DNA from: Clostridium facile
Lineage (GTDB): Bacteria > Bacillota > Clostridia > Oscillospirales > Ruminococcaceae
Assembly (NCBI RefSeq): GCF_014297275.1
Contig: NZ_JACOQK010000001.1
Coordinates: 2,418,001-2,482,000 of the forward strand
Direction: 5' to 3'
DNA: 64,000 nt
Shown: in pieces, positions 16,613-23,839 of the stretch
Layout of the letters: each line of letters opens with the position of its first letter
How positions within the stretch are numbered: the first letter of the stretch is position 1
The notes under the pieces: generated by a model
Seen by the model: the letters and a program-made list of their open reading frames with translations, nothing else
Databases searched by the model: none
What the model was told of the DNA's origin: nothing
Position numbers and translations under genes: made by a program

Positions 16613-18040
16613 ATGGAACGGCATAATCCAGAACAGCCAGAAAAAACAACAGAAGTTTTACAGGATGCTGTAGAAGATGGCATTGTAAACGAGCAGTTGA
16701 CTTTAATTGACCAGATTGAATCGAACCAGGACGATGTTTACGAATGGAATTTTTCTGATTATGAAAAAATAGCGGCTGAAAGGGCTGTACCTACTAAAAA
16801 AAGTAGAGGTCTTGTGCTACTAGCTTTTATACTTGGTTTTGCTCTGGTTGCGGTTATCATGATGTTTACAATCTATGTTGTATATGAACAAAAACAACCT
16901 TCCTCCATGGGTGTTACTCAATCAAAGCAGCAATTTCCCAGTTTGATTTTAAATGATTCTCCAGCGGAAACTTCAGATACGGGGGATGATGGACAGACGA
17001 CAGCGGAAATTGCAACAAAGGTTACTCCTTCTGTGGTAGGGATTGTTACCTATAATAAGGATTTAAGCTATGAAGCTGCTGGCGAAGGGTCAGGAGTGAT
17101 TATGAGTTCAGATGGCTATATTGTCACTAATGCCCATGTATTGTTGGATAGTGAAGGATATCTTACACCTACTATTAAAGTGGTATTGAACAACAGCAGC
17201 GAATATGAAGCTGAAGTAATTGGCAGTGATATTAAGACGGATTTAGCGGTGATTAAAATTGACGCGGAAAATTTGACCTATGCAGAATTTGGAAATTCTG
17301 ATCAGGTACAAGTGGGGGACCGTGTCATTGCCATTGGCAATCCAGGCGGGGTTACCTTTATGGGCTCTGTTACACAGGGAATTGTCAGCGGGTTAAATCG
17401 CACAGTAAAAACCAGTAATGGCACAGATATGACATTGATTCAAACGGATGCTGCCATCAATCCAGGGAATTCTGGAGGGGCTTTGGTGAACCGTTATGGT
17501 CAAGTTGTTGGAATTAACTCCGCTAAAATCAAAAAATCCAATTATGAAGGGATTGGTTTTTCCCTGCCGACAAATAGTGTAAAACCGATTGTAGATGAAT
17601 TGATTAAATATGGTTATGTAAAAGACAGGGTAAAAATTGGATTTACTTACCGTGAAATAGATTCTGTTTTATCCAATGCCAATGGAATACCAGAGGGCTT
17701 GTATGTCGTTTCGGTTGATGACACCTTGGATGCTGCAACACAAGGACTAAGCGCGGGTGATATTGTCACCAAAATCAATGGGAAATCCATTGGCGATACC
17801 AGTGATTTGGCAGATGCCTTGGATGGAAAAAAACCAAATGATAGTATAAAATTAACAGTTTATCGGGAGTCTGGAAATTCCAAAGGGACTACTTTTGAGA
17901 TTAAAGTAAAATTATATGAGGATCAAAGTACGATCCAAACTGCTCCTTCCGGTTCAGATTATTCCGATGATCGTTATTATAACGCAGATGTCGATGACGA
18001 CGAGGGTGTTTTTTCGATAAAAAATACCCTTTCCGCTTAA
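16613..18040 (+). CDS. htrA: HtrA/DegP-like membrane-anchored serine protease
   Basis: The start at 16613 is set by AGGAGGTGG 4 nt upstream; a TTG 21 nt earlier lacks this. The 475-residue protein has an acidic cytosolic N-terminus (~65 residues), one membrane helix (LVLLAFILGFALVAVIMM), an outer trypsin-like domain with His175 (TNAHVLL), Asp210 (KTDLAVIK) and Ser287 (GNSGGAL), and a single PDZ domain (~350-430). It degrades or refolds misfolded proteins outside the membrane. The C-terminus is acidic (DADVDDDEG type). It lies 190 bp after the kinase gene and probably has its own promoter. The likely regulator is the adjacent two-component system. Confidence 0.93.
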   Translation: MERHNPEQPEKTTEVLQDAVEDGIVNEQLTLIDQIESNQDDVYEWNFSDYEKIAAERAVPTKKSRGLVLLAFILGFALVAVIMMFTIYVVYEQKQPSSMGVTQSKQQFPSLILNDSPAETSDTGDDGQTTAEIATKVTPSVVGIVTYNKDLSYEAAGEGSGVIMSSDGYIVTNAHVLLDSEGYLTPTIKVVLNNSSEYEAEVIGSDIKTDLAVIKIDAENLTYAEFGNSDQVQVGDRVIAIGNPGGVTFMGSVTQGIVSGLNRTVKTSNGTDMTLIQTDAAINPGNSGGALVNRYGQVVGINSAKIKKSNYEGIGFSLPTNSVKPIVDELIKYGYVKDRVKIGFTYREIDSVLSNANGIPEGLYVVSVDDTLDAATQGLSAGDIVTKINGKSIGDTSDLADALDGKKPNDSIKLTVYRESGNSKGTTFEIKVKLYEDQSTIQTAPSGSDYSDDRYYNADVDDDEGVFSIKNTLSA

Positions 18041-18058
18041 ATTTTACCATAGGAGTGG

Positions 18059-18907
18059 TTGGTAATCGCAAAAACAATTATGATACAGGGAACGGCTTCC
18101 GGTGTAGGGAAGTCTACGATTGTAGCTGGCTTATGCCGGCTGTTGGTACAAAAGGGATGTCGAGTCGCTCCATTTAAAGCGCTTAATACTTCGGATAATT
18201 CCTATGTGTTTCCCAACGGTCAGCAAATCGCCTGTTCTCAGGCGATCCAGGCACAGGCGTGTAAAATACAACCGTCTACAGACATGAATCCCATCATGAT
18301 AAAACCTGTCCTAAATAAATATCCTGTGTTAATTGTGAATGGGGAACCGGCAGCATTTCAGGTGGATGTGAAAAAACAGAACCAAATGTTAAAACAAGTG
18401 GTATTGCAAGCGTTTCAACGATTGGAAAAGCAGTATGATTATATTTTGGTGGAAGGTGCTGGAAGCCCAGTTGAACTAAACCTGAAACAGAATGAATTTG
18501 TCAATATGGGTCTGGCAACCCAACTTCAAGCTCCAGTACTTTTGGTTTCCGATATTGACAGAGGTGGGGTTTTTGCCTCTTTATATGGTACAGTTGCTTT
18601 GTTAAATTCAGAGGAACGTAACCTGATAAAAGGGATTATTATCAATAAATTTCATGGGGATCCACAGTCTTTTTTCGATGGCACTCAAATCCTACAGAAC
18701 CTTACCAAAATACCTGTTTTAGGGATTCTTCCTTCATTCGATCTCAAAATCGAGGATGAGGATATTGTGTTTGGCAACGAAGATATCAAAACAAAAGAGA
18801 GTTTCGCCTGTTATGGTGCCTCATATGTTTCGTTACTCGACCAGGAACTAGATCGTTTAGCGCAATTATTTGAAAAGCATTTGCAGATTAGCCAGTTTTT
18901 ATTTTAA
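18059..18907 (+). CDS. CobQ-like cobyric acid synthase lacking the amidotransferase domain (internally deleted)
   Basis: Residues 1-~238 are clearly the ATP-binding domain of cobyric acid synthase. They show the P-loop GTASGVGKST, KALNTSDNSYV, DMNPIMIKP, VEGAGSPVELNL, LVSDIDRGGVFASLYGT, KGIIINKFHGD and GILPSFDLKIEDED. In full CobQ (~490-510 residues) a GATase_3 glutaminase domain should follow. Here the sequence passes in ~20 residues to YVSLLDQELDRLAQLFEKHLQ, which looks like the normal extreme C-terminus. About 200 residues, including the catalytic Cys and His, are therefore missing, with the frame kept. Glutamine-dependent amidation is not expected; the gene may be decaying or reused. The start is probably TTG at 18059 with AGGAG only 3 nt before it; ATG at 18080 would break the P-loop strand. 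No other cobalamin gene is near. Confidence 0.8.
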   Translation: MVIAKTIMIQGTASGVGKSTIVAGLCRLLVQKGCRVAPFKALNTSDNSYVFPNGQQIACSQAIQAQACKIQPSTDMNPIMIKPVLNKYPVLIVNGEPAAFQVDVKKQNQMLKQVVLQAFQRLEKQYDYILVEGAGSPVELNLKQNEFVNMGLATQLQAPVLLVSDIDRGGVFASLYGTVALLNSEERNLIKGIIINKFHGDPQSFFDGTQILQNLTKIPVLGILPSFDLKIEDEDIVFGNEDIKTKESFACYGASYVSLLDQELDRLAQLFEKHLQISQFLF

Positions 18908-18910
18908 AAG

Positions 18911-18941
18911 AAAAGGTTGGAACAATTTGTTCCAACCTTTT
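18911..18941. terminator. Bidirectional intrinsic terminator
   Basis: A 14-bp perfect stem (18911-18924 with 18928-18941) with a 3-nt loop, A-tract and T-tract sits between the convergent CobQ-like gene and the ABC permease gene. Confidence 0.88.
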
Positions 18942-18951
18942 TGTGCTATAT

Positions 18952-19560
18952 TTATAGTTCTTTTTTGCGATAGATTGTAATAGAAACAAAGAGAGAAACT
19001 ACATAAATAAAAATTGCGATGATAGGTGCAACCTTTAACAGAAGGGAAATCAAATGAAAATCAATTTGGAAACCAGGCTGTATTAGTAATGCGACAATAA
19101 TAACGGGGATACCAATGACACCAATTAAAATAAATCTACCCTTTTCGGTGCCAAACTGAAACATCAATGGCAGTAAAATTGCCTGTATTATCGTTCCAAT
19201 GCTAAAGAAGATGCAAAAGAACTGGAAGGTATCCGAAAAAGAGAATTTTTCTATAATATATGCAATTATAGTGGATAGGATGCAGGAACCTGCCATAAAC
19301 AGAATCCCCAATAAATATTTACTGTCAACAATCTGCGTCCGTGTAACTGGCATGGTAACCGCAAATTGGTCCCATTTTGCCCGTTCATCATAGGCCAAAG
19401 CGGTTACCGGCATCATAACAGCCAACATCATTGCAATTCCAGCAAAAAACCCACTGTTTTTCATGGAAATTGCCAAAACTAAAAATAAAATTAAAAATAA
19501 GCCCAACATTTTTAACTGGGATTTTAAATTGTAGCAATCCTTTAACAATAAACCAGCCAT
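18952..19560 (-). CDS. ABC-2 type transporter permease
   Basis: The 202-residue protein has about six membrane helices, beginning LKMLGLFLILFLVLAIS and ending IAIFIYVVSLFVSITIY. It shows the ABC-2 short-permease pattern, with the cytosolic AYDERAKWDQFAVTMPVTRTQIV loop that couples to the ATPase. It is the third gene of a GntR-ATPase-permease operon; its ATG overlaps the ATPase stop as TAATG. The exported compound is unknown. Small YtrA-controlled exporters often handle antimicrobial peptides or bacitracin-like drugs. Confidence 0.85.
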   Translation of the reverse strand: MAGLLLKDCYNLKSQLKMLGLFLILFLVLAISMKNSGFFAGIAMMLAVMMPVTALAYDERAKWDQFAVTMPVTRTQIVDSKYLLGILFMAGSCILSTIIAYIIEKFSFSDTFQFFCIFFSIGTIIQAILLPLMFQFGTEKGRFILIGVIGIPVIIVALLIQPGFQIDFHLISLLLKVAPIIAIFIYVVSLFVSITIYRKKEL

Positions 19561-20405
19561 TATTGTTCCCCCCTTATGGTAAATAGCATAATATCTTCAA
19601 TGTTTGCAGGATCAGCCAAAAATCCACGTGGTATTTTGTTTGCCTTTACCAAGGCTTCTACCCCAAATTGGTTTTCTCTTTTTCCGCAAATGGCATTGGC
19701 ATCAATCTGTTTTAATTCAGCTACCGAACATTTTACAATTCGGTATTGTTCTAATAAATCATCCTTTGATTCGCTGAATATCATCTTTCCATGATGGATA
19801 AAAGTGATATAATCGCATACTTTTTCCAAGTCCCCAATGATGTGGGAAGACATTAAAATGGAGTGGCTGTCATCCTGGATAAATTCCAGGAAAAGGTCAA
19901 GTAGTTCATCCCGAACCACAGGGTCAATCCCACTGGTAGCTTCATCCAAAATAAGGAGTTTGGTGTTGTGGGATAACGCCACGGCAATGGAAAGTTTCAT
20001 CTTCATCCCTTTGGAATAGTCTTTTACTTGTTTTTTGAATGGAATCTGAAATTTTTGAACCATAGTAAGGAACTTTTTTTCTTCCCAGGTATGGTATACT
20101 TTTTTTAACACTTTGTTGATTTGGTTTGCGGAAAGTGTTTCAGGAAAAGAACTTTGATCCAACACAACGCCAATTTGTTCCTTTAAATGAGGGGGCACAT
20201 TGGTAGAATCTTGCCCAAACAAACGGATTTTTCCGCTATCCTTTTTAATCAAATCCAAGATAAGCTTAATTGTAGTGCTTTTTCCAGCACCGTTTTCACC
20301 AATCAACCCCATAATACAACCAGTGGGAAGGGAAAAATCAATGTGGTTTAAGGAAAAATCTCCATAATGTTTACAAAGGCCCTTTAGTTCTAATGCGTAT
20401 CCCAT
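19560..20405 (-). CDS. ABC transporter ATP-binding protein
   Basis: The 281-residue ATPase has Walker A (GENGAGKST), Q-loop, the signature YSKGMKMKLS (with K in place of Q in the usual LSGGQ-type motif), Walker B (LLILDEATSGID) and switch His (SSHI). A C-terminal ~60-residue tail follows. It drives the ABC-2 permease encoded directly downstream and probably forms a homodimer with two permeases. The ribosome site AAAGGAG lies inside the end of the GntR gene. The set resembles YtrB- or PmtA-type exporters. Confidence 0.9.
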   Translation of the reverse strand: MGYALELKGLCKHYGDFSLNHIDFSLPTGCIMGLIGENGAGKSTTIKLILDLIKKDSGKIRLFGQDSTNVPPHLKEQIGVVLDQSSFPETLSANQINKVLKKVYHTWEEKKFLTMVQKFQIPFKKQVKDYSKGMKMKLSIAVALSHNTKLLILDEATSGIDPVVRDELLDLFLEFIQDDSHSILMSSHIIGDLEKVCDYITFIHHGKMIFSESKDDLLEQYRIVKCSVAELKQIDANAICGKRENQFGVEALVKANKIPRGFLADPANIEDIMLFTIRGEQ

Positions 20406-20407
20406 GT

Positions 20408-20782
20408 TTATTCTCCTTTATAAATCAGCGATAACATCTCCACAAGCTCGGATAAACTGATGTTACAACTTGCTGCAGCAGAAACAATTGCCTGCATGTG
20501 CTCTTCAATAGAACGAAGCTGCTGTTCCCGTAAAAATTCTTGGTTGATACCAGCAACAAAGCTTCCTTTTCCTGTCATAGAAACCAGAAAGCCTTCCCGT
20601 TCCAGCTCTTCGTAAGCCCGTTTTGTTGTTATTACGCTGATGCGTAATTCTTTTGCCAACAGCCGCATAGAAGGAAGGGCGTCCCCTTCTTTCAATTCCC
20701 CGGCAATAATCAAAGCCTTTATTTGGGAAACAATCTGTTCATAGATCGGCTGGCCGCTGGAGTTACTAATGATTAGTTTCAT
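20408..20782 (-). CDS. GntR-family (YtrA-type) repressor
   Basis: The 124-residue protein has an N-terminal winged helix (QPIYEQIVSQIKALIIAGELKEGD, then LPSMRLLAKELRISVITTKRAYEELEREGFL) and only a short C-terminal dimerisation tail. This is the YtrA subfamily, which controls ABC exporters. It is the first gene of its operon. The promoter and a 13-bp-arm palindrome lie directly upstream, so it almost surely represses its own operon until an inducer, perhaps an envelope-active compound, is present. Confidence 0.9.
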   Translation of the reverse strand: MKLIISNSSGQPIYEQIVSQIKALIIAGELKEGDALPSMRLLAKELRISVITTKRAYEELEREGFLVSMTGKGSFVAGINQEFLREQQLRSIEEHMQAIVSAAASCNISLSELVEMLSLIYKGE

Positions 20783-20796
20783 AGTTCACCATCCAA

Positions 20797-20840
20797 TATA
20801 TTGTATATATTTATTATATACAATATACCTGATATGTCAA
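20797..20840 (-). promoter_or_regulatory. Consensus promoter overlapped by a YtrA-type operator
   Basis: On the minus strand TTGACA (20835-20840), a 16-bp spacer and TATAAT (20813-20818) form a consensus promoter for the GntR-ABC operon. A perfect inverted repeat with 13-bp arms (20797-20809 and 20815-20827; core TTGTATATA/TATATACAA) covers the -10 box and part of the spacer. Repressor bound there would exclude RNA polymerase. The rest of the 20783-21092 gap holds a possible gene remnant (20945-21076) and a terminator. Confidence 0.8.
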
Positions 20841-21056
20841 GAAAAAAATAAATTTTTTATTCTATTATTTTTTGTATATAAGAAAAAATAGAATCATCCC
20901 CATTTTATATTATAAATGAATATGATTAATTTGTTTCATAATTAGGTGAAAAAGCAGGTGTGGTGGGAGATATTTTAAATAATGCTCTGATAGATGTTCT
21001 ATACTACAACGCAGATGGAAAAATAATCCCAAACAAAAATAGGATAACCCAATGGA

Positions 21057-21088
21057 AAAGCCACAATCTGAACTGAGATTGTGGCTTT
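21057..21088 (-). terminator. Intrinsic terminator of the SDR gene
   Basis: A 13-bp perfect stem (21057-21069 with 21076-21088) with a 6-nt loop lies 4 nt beyond the stop codon of the minus-strand SDR gene. Confidence 0.8.
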
Positions 21089-21092
21089 CAAA

Positions 21093-22115
21093 TTAAGCGG
21101 TTACATGTTTTTTCTTTTTTAATTGGCCGTTTTGTTTCATCCAGGAAATTGTATCTGAGATTGTTTGAAATAAATCTCGAGGGCGATATCCCAGTTCACT
21201 AGTGGCTTTGTCATGGGAAAATTTATCGTTGCTTTTTAAAGTATACAAAGAATATTTTGTATAAAGCGGACGGCGTTTTTTCTGTTTCGCAACCCATTCT
21301 ATCAAAGGTACAAATAATTTTGCCATCCAAATTGGTAAGATGGGAAGATGTTTCCCACCGTATATTTTTTGCGCCATTTTTAACAGGTCTTTGATCTCAT
21401 AATGACGGTTGGAAAGGATATAGCATTCACCAACTGTTCCCTTTTGTGCTGCTAACAGGCAACCTTGCGCTACATCCCTTACGTCCACAAAATCGTATCC
21501 ACCATGCACACAGGCAGGGAGTTTTCCCAAAATATAATCGTGGACCAACTGGACTAAATGGTTTCCAGAATTGTCATAAGGGCCTAGAATTCCGGAAGGA
21601 TGGACCACAATAGCTGGCAGGCCTTTTGGCACCAGATCCAGTACAGCCTGAGTTGCTTCCGCTTTTGTTTTTGCGTACCCACCAACTACATTATCCTTAG
21701 AAAAATGGGAAATTTCTTTTAACACCTTTAAGGTTCCACCCTCTGGGATCGCGTGGACCGAGCTGACATAGACCATCCTTTTTAGTTTATATTGTAGTGC
21801 TAATTCCGCGATATTTTTTGTACCAGTTACATTTACATTGTATAGGGCAGGGGAAACTTCTTCCGAGATATCGATGATACCTGCTGTATGGATGAGAACG
21901 GTTTGTTCTGGGTTCATATCCTCAAATAAGGGGAGAAGCGTTTCTTTTTTACTCACATCCCCATGAAAATAGGTGGTGTTGTCAAATTGGTTGGAAGGTG
22001 TTTCATTTGGCAGAATAAGCCCACGGATTTGGCAATTTTCCTGTTGTAATAAACGGATAATCGTATTCCCTAAATGGCCATTGGCTCCTGTAATTAAATA
22101 AAGTTTTTGATTCAT
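21093..22115 (-). CDS. Extended short-chain dehydrogenase / NAD-dependent epimerase family protein
   Basis: The 340-residue protein has an N-terminal Rossmann fold (ITGANGHLGNTIIRLL), DVSKKETL, the IHTAGIIDIS segment, catalytic Ser in VYVSSVHAIPEG and the YxxxK pair in GGYAKTKAE. VHPSGILGPYD and DFVDVRDVAQG are typical of extended SDRs close to dihydroflavonol reductase or 3beta-hydroxysteroid dehydrogenase-like enzymes. The C-terminus is Lys-rich (KKKKH). The substrate is unknown. It is divergent from a TetR gene, which is its likely repressor. AAGGTG precedes the ATG. Confidence 0.85.
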   Translation of the reverse strand: MNQKLYLITGANGHLGNTIIRLLQQENCQIRGLILPNETPSNQFDNTTYFHGDVSKKETLLPLFEDMNPEQTVLIHTAGIIDISEEVSPALYNVNVTGTKNIAELALQYKLKRMVYVSSVHAIPEGGTLKVLKEISHFSKDNVVGGYAKTKAEATQAVLDLVPKGLPAIVVHPSGILGPYDNSGNHLVQLVHDYILGKLPACVHGGYDFVDVRDVAQGCLLAAQKGTVGECYILSNRHYEIKDLLKMAQKIYGGKHLPILPIWMAKLFVPLIEWVAKQKKRRPLYTKYSLYTLKSNDKFSHDKATSELGYRPRDLFQTISDTISWMKQNGQLKKKKHVTA

Positions 22116-22269
22116 AACAATACACCTTTTTATTTAATTAACATGTGTTGATTTTCTTTCCTAACTGTATTATAATTTAAAGGAAGATAGGAATCAATCA
22201 TCAGTTTTCCCAGGTTATGAGATAAAATTCAACATATTAACCACGGATTGTTGAGAGGTGTGATGTGTT

Positions 22270-22860
22270 TTGAAAAAAGTAACAAATGATCACCGGATTA
22301 GAGTGACAAAATTATTGATACGGAAGGCGTTTACCAGTTTATTAAATCAAAAGCCGATCCAAAGCATCTCTGTCAAAGAACTTTGTGAGTTGGCGGGGAT
22401 TAACCGTGGAACATTTTATAGCCATTATACTGATATTTATGATTTATGCGACCAGATCGAAGCGGATATGTTGCGGGATTTAAAAGATTCCATGGAACCA
22501 ATGCTCCGCAAAGATACAACGGTAACCCCTGTAAAGATTACCACCGAAATTTTCCGCTGTTTAAAAGAAAATTCAGACCTTTGCACCGTTACGTTAGGAA
22601 AATATGGGGATAAGGAATTTATGATGAAATTGATGAACCTGGGGAGGGAACAGTGTTTGGAATCCTACTCCCATTATTTTAAAAAAGCGTCCCCAAGAAA
22701 AATTGAATATTTTTACGCTTTTGTCAGTTCCGGCTGTATTGGGCTATTGAGGAAGTGGTTAGCGGATGGCATGGTAAGTCCAATCGAGGAGATCGCGAAA
22801 ATGGCGGAAAAAATTATGTTGTCTGGCGTTGAATTTTTACAAGAGGATGAAGCCAGCTAG
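22270..22860 (+). CDS. TetR-family transcriptional regulator
   Basis: The N-terminal ~55 residues carry the TetR helix-turn-helix: TKLLIRKAFTSLLNQKPIQSISVKELC then GINRGTFYSHYTDIYDL. The ligand domain (to residue 196) resembles the DhaS-like TetR_C group found in Firmicutes. The start is TTG at 22270; nearby ATG and GTG codons are out of frame or stop at once. GAGAGGTG lies ~10 nt upstream. It is divergent from the SDR gene, and the 154-bp shared region probably holds its operator. A terminator follows. Confidence 0.88.
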   Translation: MKKVTNDHRIRVTKLLIRKAFTSLLNQKPIQSISVKELCELAGINRGTFYSHYTDIYDLCDQIEADMLRDLKDSMEPMLRKDTTVTPVKITTEIFRCLKENSDLCTVTLGKYGDKEFMMKLMNLGREQCLESYSHYFKKASPRKIEYFYAFVSSGCIGLLRKWLADGMVSPIEEIAKMAEKIMLSGVEFLQEDEAS

Positions 22861-22880
22861 AAACAGTGGCACTAAAAATG

Positions 22881-22914
22881 AAAAAATGGCGGTATTTAAT
22901 GCCGCCATTTTTTC
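22881..22914 (+). terminator. Intrinsic terminator of the TetR gene
   Basis: A 15-bp stem with one G-T pair (22881-22895 with 22900-22914), ending in a T-tract, 20 nt after the stop codon. Confidence 0.85.
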
Positions 22915-22964
22915 AAAAGGTAGATCAAATATAACAAAGAGCAGGAATTTTTGATAAATTAAAA

Positions 22965-23000
22965 TGGGGTTAGTGATAATGTTTCTTATCACTAACCCCA
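22965..23000. repeat. Orphan 15-bp perfect hairpin
   Basis: TGGGGTTAGTGATAA (22965-22979) pairs perfectly with 22986-23000 across a 6-nt loop. It is not needed by the TetR gene, which already has a terminator, and lies ~210 bp past the tRNA terminator on the other strand. It could be a backup terminator or the relic of a small mobile repeat. Confidence 0.5.
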
Positions 23001-23177
23001 TTGTTAGTTTAATTAGCTTTATGTTTTAAGTATGTTATTATCATAACATTCGGATAAAGGACTGTCAACCTATTTTGACAAATTTATGCCATTGTACTGT
23101 TTTTATGGGAAAGTTGAGATGCTTTTGTTTAATAAATACTGTAAACAGTAAATTTGTTGTGAAATAAAAAAGCAAAG

Positions 23178-23209
23178 AAAAAAGCTTGTTCATATGAACA
23201 AGCTTTTTT
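23178..23209 (-). terminator. Intrinsic terminator of the tRNA pair
   Basis: A 32-nt perfect palindrome (arms 23178-23193 and 23194-23209) begins at the encoded CCA of tRNA-Glu and gives a strong A/T-flanked stem on the minus strand. Confidence 0.85.
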
Positions 23210-23283
23210 GGTGACCCGTGCGAGAATCGAACTCGCGATACCGCCGTGAAAGGGCGGTGTCTTAACCTCTTGACCAACGGGCC
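23209..23283 (-). tRNA. tRNA-Glu (anticodon TTC)
   Basis: Read on the minus strand the cloverleaf is complete. The acceptor stem is GGCCCGT/ACGGGTC, the anticodon stem CCGCC/GGCGG holds the loop CTTTCAC with anticodon TTC, and the T-arm is CGCGAGTTCGATTCTCG. The CCA end is encoded (23209-23211). It is the second gene of a tRNA pair transcribed from promoters at 23397-23519. Confidence 0.95.
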
Positions 23284-23288
23284 ATAAC

Positions 23289-23365
23289 TGGTAGCGATAA
23301 GTGGATTCGAACCACTGACACTGCGGGTATGAACCGCATGCTCTAGCCAACTGAGCTATATCGCC
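23289..23365 (-). tRNA. tRNA-Met, elongator (anticodon CAT)
   Basis: Minus strand. Acceptor stem GGCGATA/TATCGCT, anticodon stem TGCGG/CCGCA with loop TTCATAC, T-loop GGTTCGAATCC, encoded CCA (23289-23291). The G1-T72 acceptor and GGCG...CGCTA ends match elongator tRNA-Met of Firmicutes rather than the initiator or the lysidine-modified tRNA-Ile. It is 5 nt upstream of tRNA-Glu. Confidence 0.92.
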
Positions 23366-23396
23366 ATATTGCTTTCGTGGTGCTGAGCACTTAATT

Positions 23397-23425
23397 ATTA
23401 TACACTAGTTATTTCAATTTGTCAA
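23397..23425 (-). promoter_or_regulatory. Proximal tRNA promoter
   Basis: On the minus strand TTGACA (23420-23425), 17-bp spacer, TATAAT (23397-23402): a perfect sigma-A consensus 32 nt before tRNA-Met. Confidence 0.88.
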
Positions 23426-23490
23426 GCACTTTTTTTAAAAAATTGAAAAACTTTGCTTTCTAGTTTCACACCCGAACTTACGGTAAACAT

Positions 23491-23519
23491 ATTATACTAC
23501 AGCATTATCTGTTTGTCAA
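23491..23519 (-). promoter_or_regulatory. Distal tRNA promoter
   Basis: A second perfect TTGACA-17-TATAAT (23514-23519 and 23491-23496, minus strand) faces the same tRNA pair. Nothing else lies between the two promoters. Confidence 0.8.
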
Positions 23520-23839
23520 CATTTTTTTTGATTTTATTGACGAATTTTTTTTATTGTGATAACATGGGTAAGGAATCTGTAATAATGAGTTGTTTGGATG
23601 GATTTTTCTTATTGTTGTTAGGATACCCAATTAGATAATAAAAATAGATTTTATTTTATATATCAATCTAATCATTATATATGGGTAGTGTTTTGTTTGA
23701 TTCGGGATACTTAGGTGCCTTATCTTTCAAAAGATAGTTAATAAGAAAATAAAAACAATTTTATTTTACTGTGGCATATTTAAAAGCCTTATCATAAAAA
23801 GTATAAAAATGAATTGAAATCATAAAAAGGGGTATTGTT
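23520..23839. other. AT-rich gene-free stretch before ychF
   Basis: No convincing gene. A short hydrophobic frame spanning 23453-23638 overlaps the distal tRNA promoter and has no ribosome site. A weak plus-strand promoter TTGACG-17-TAACAT lies at about 23538-23566 and could serve ychF. Confidence 0.4.

Noticed and set aside
23453..23638. Small hydrophobic 61-codon frame
   Set aside because: It overlaps a tRNA promoter, lacks a ribosome site and is AT-rich chance sequence.
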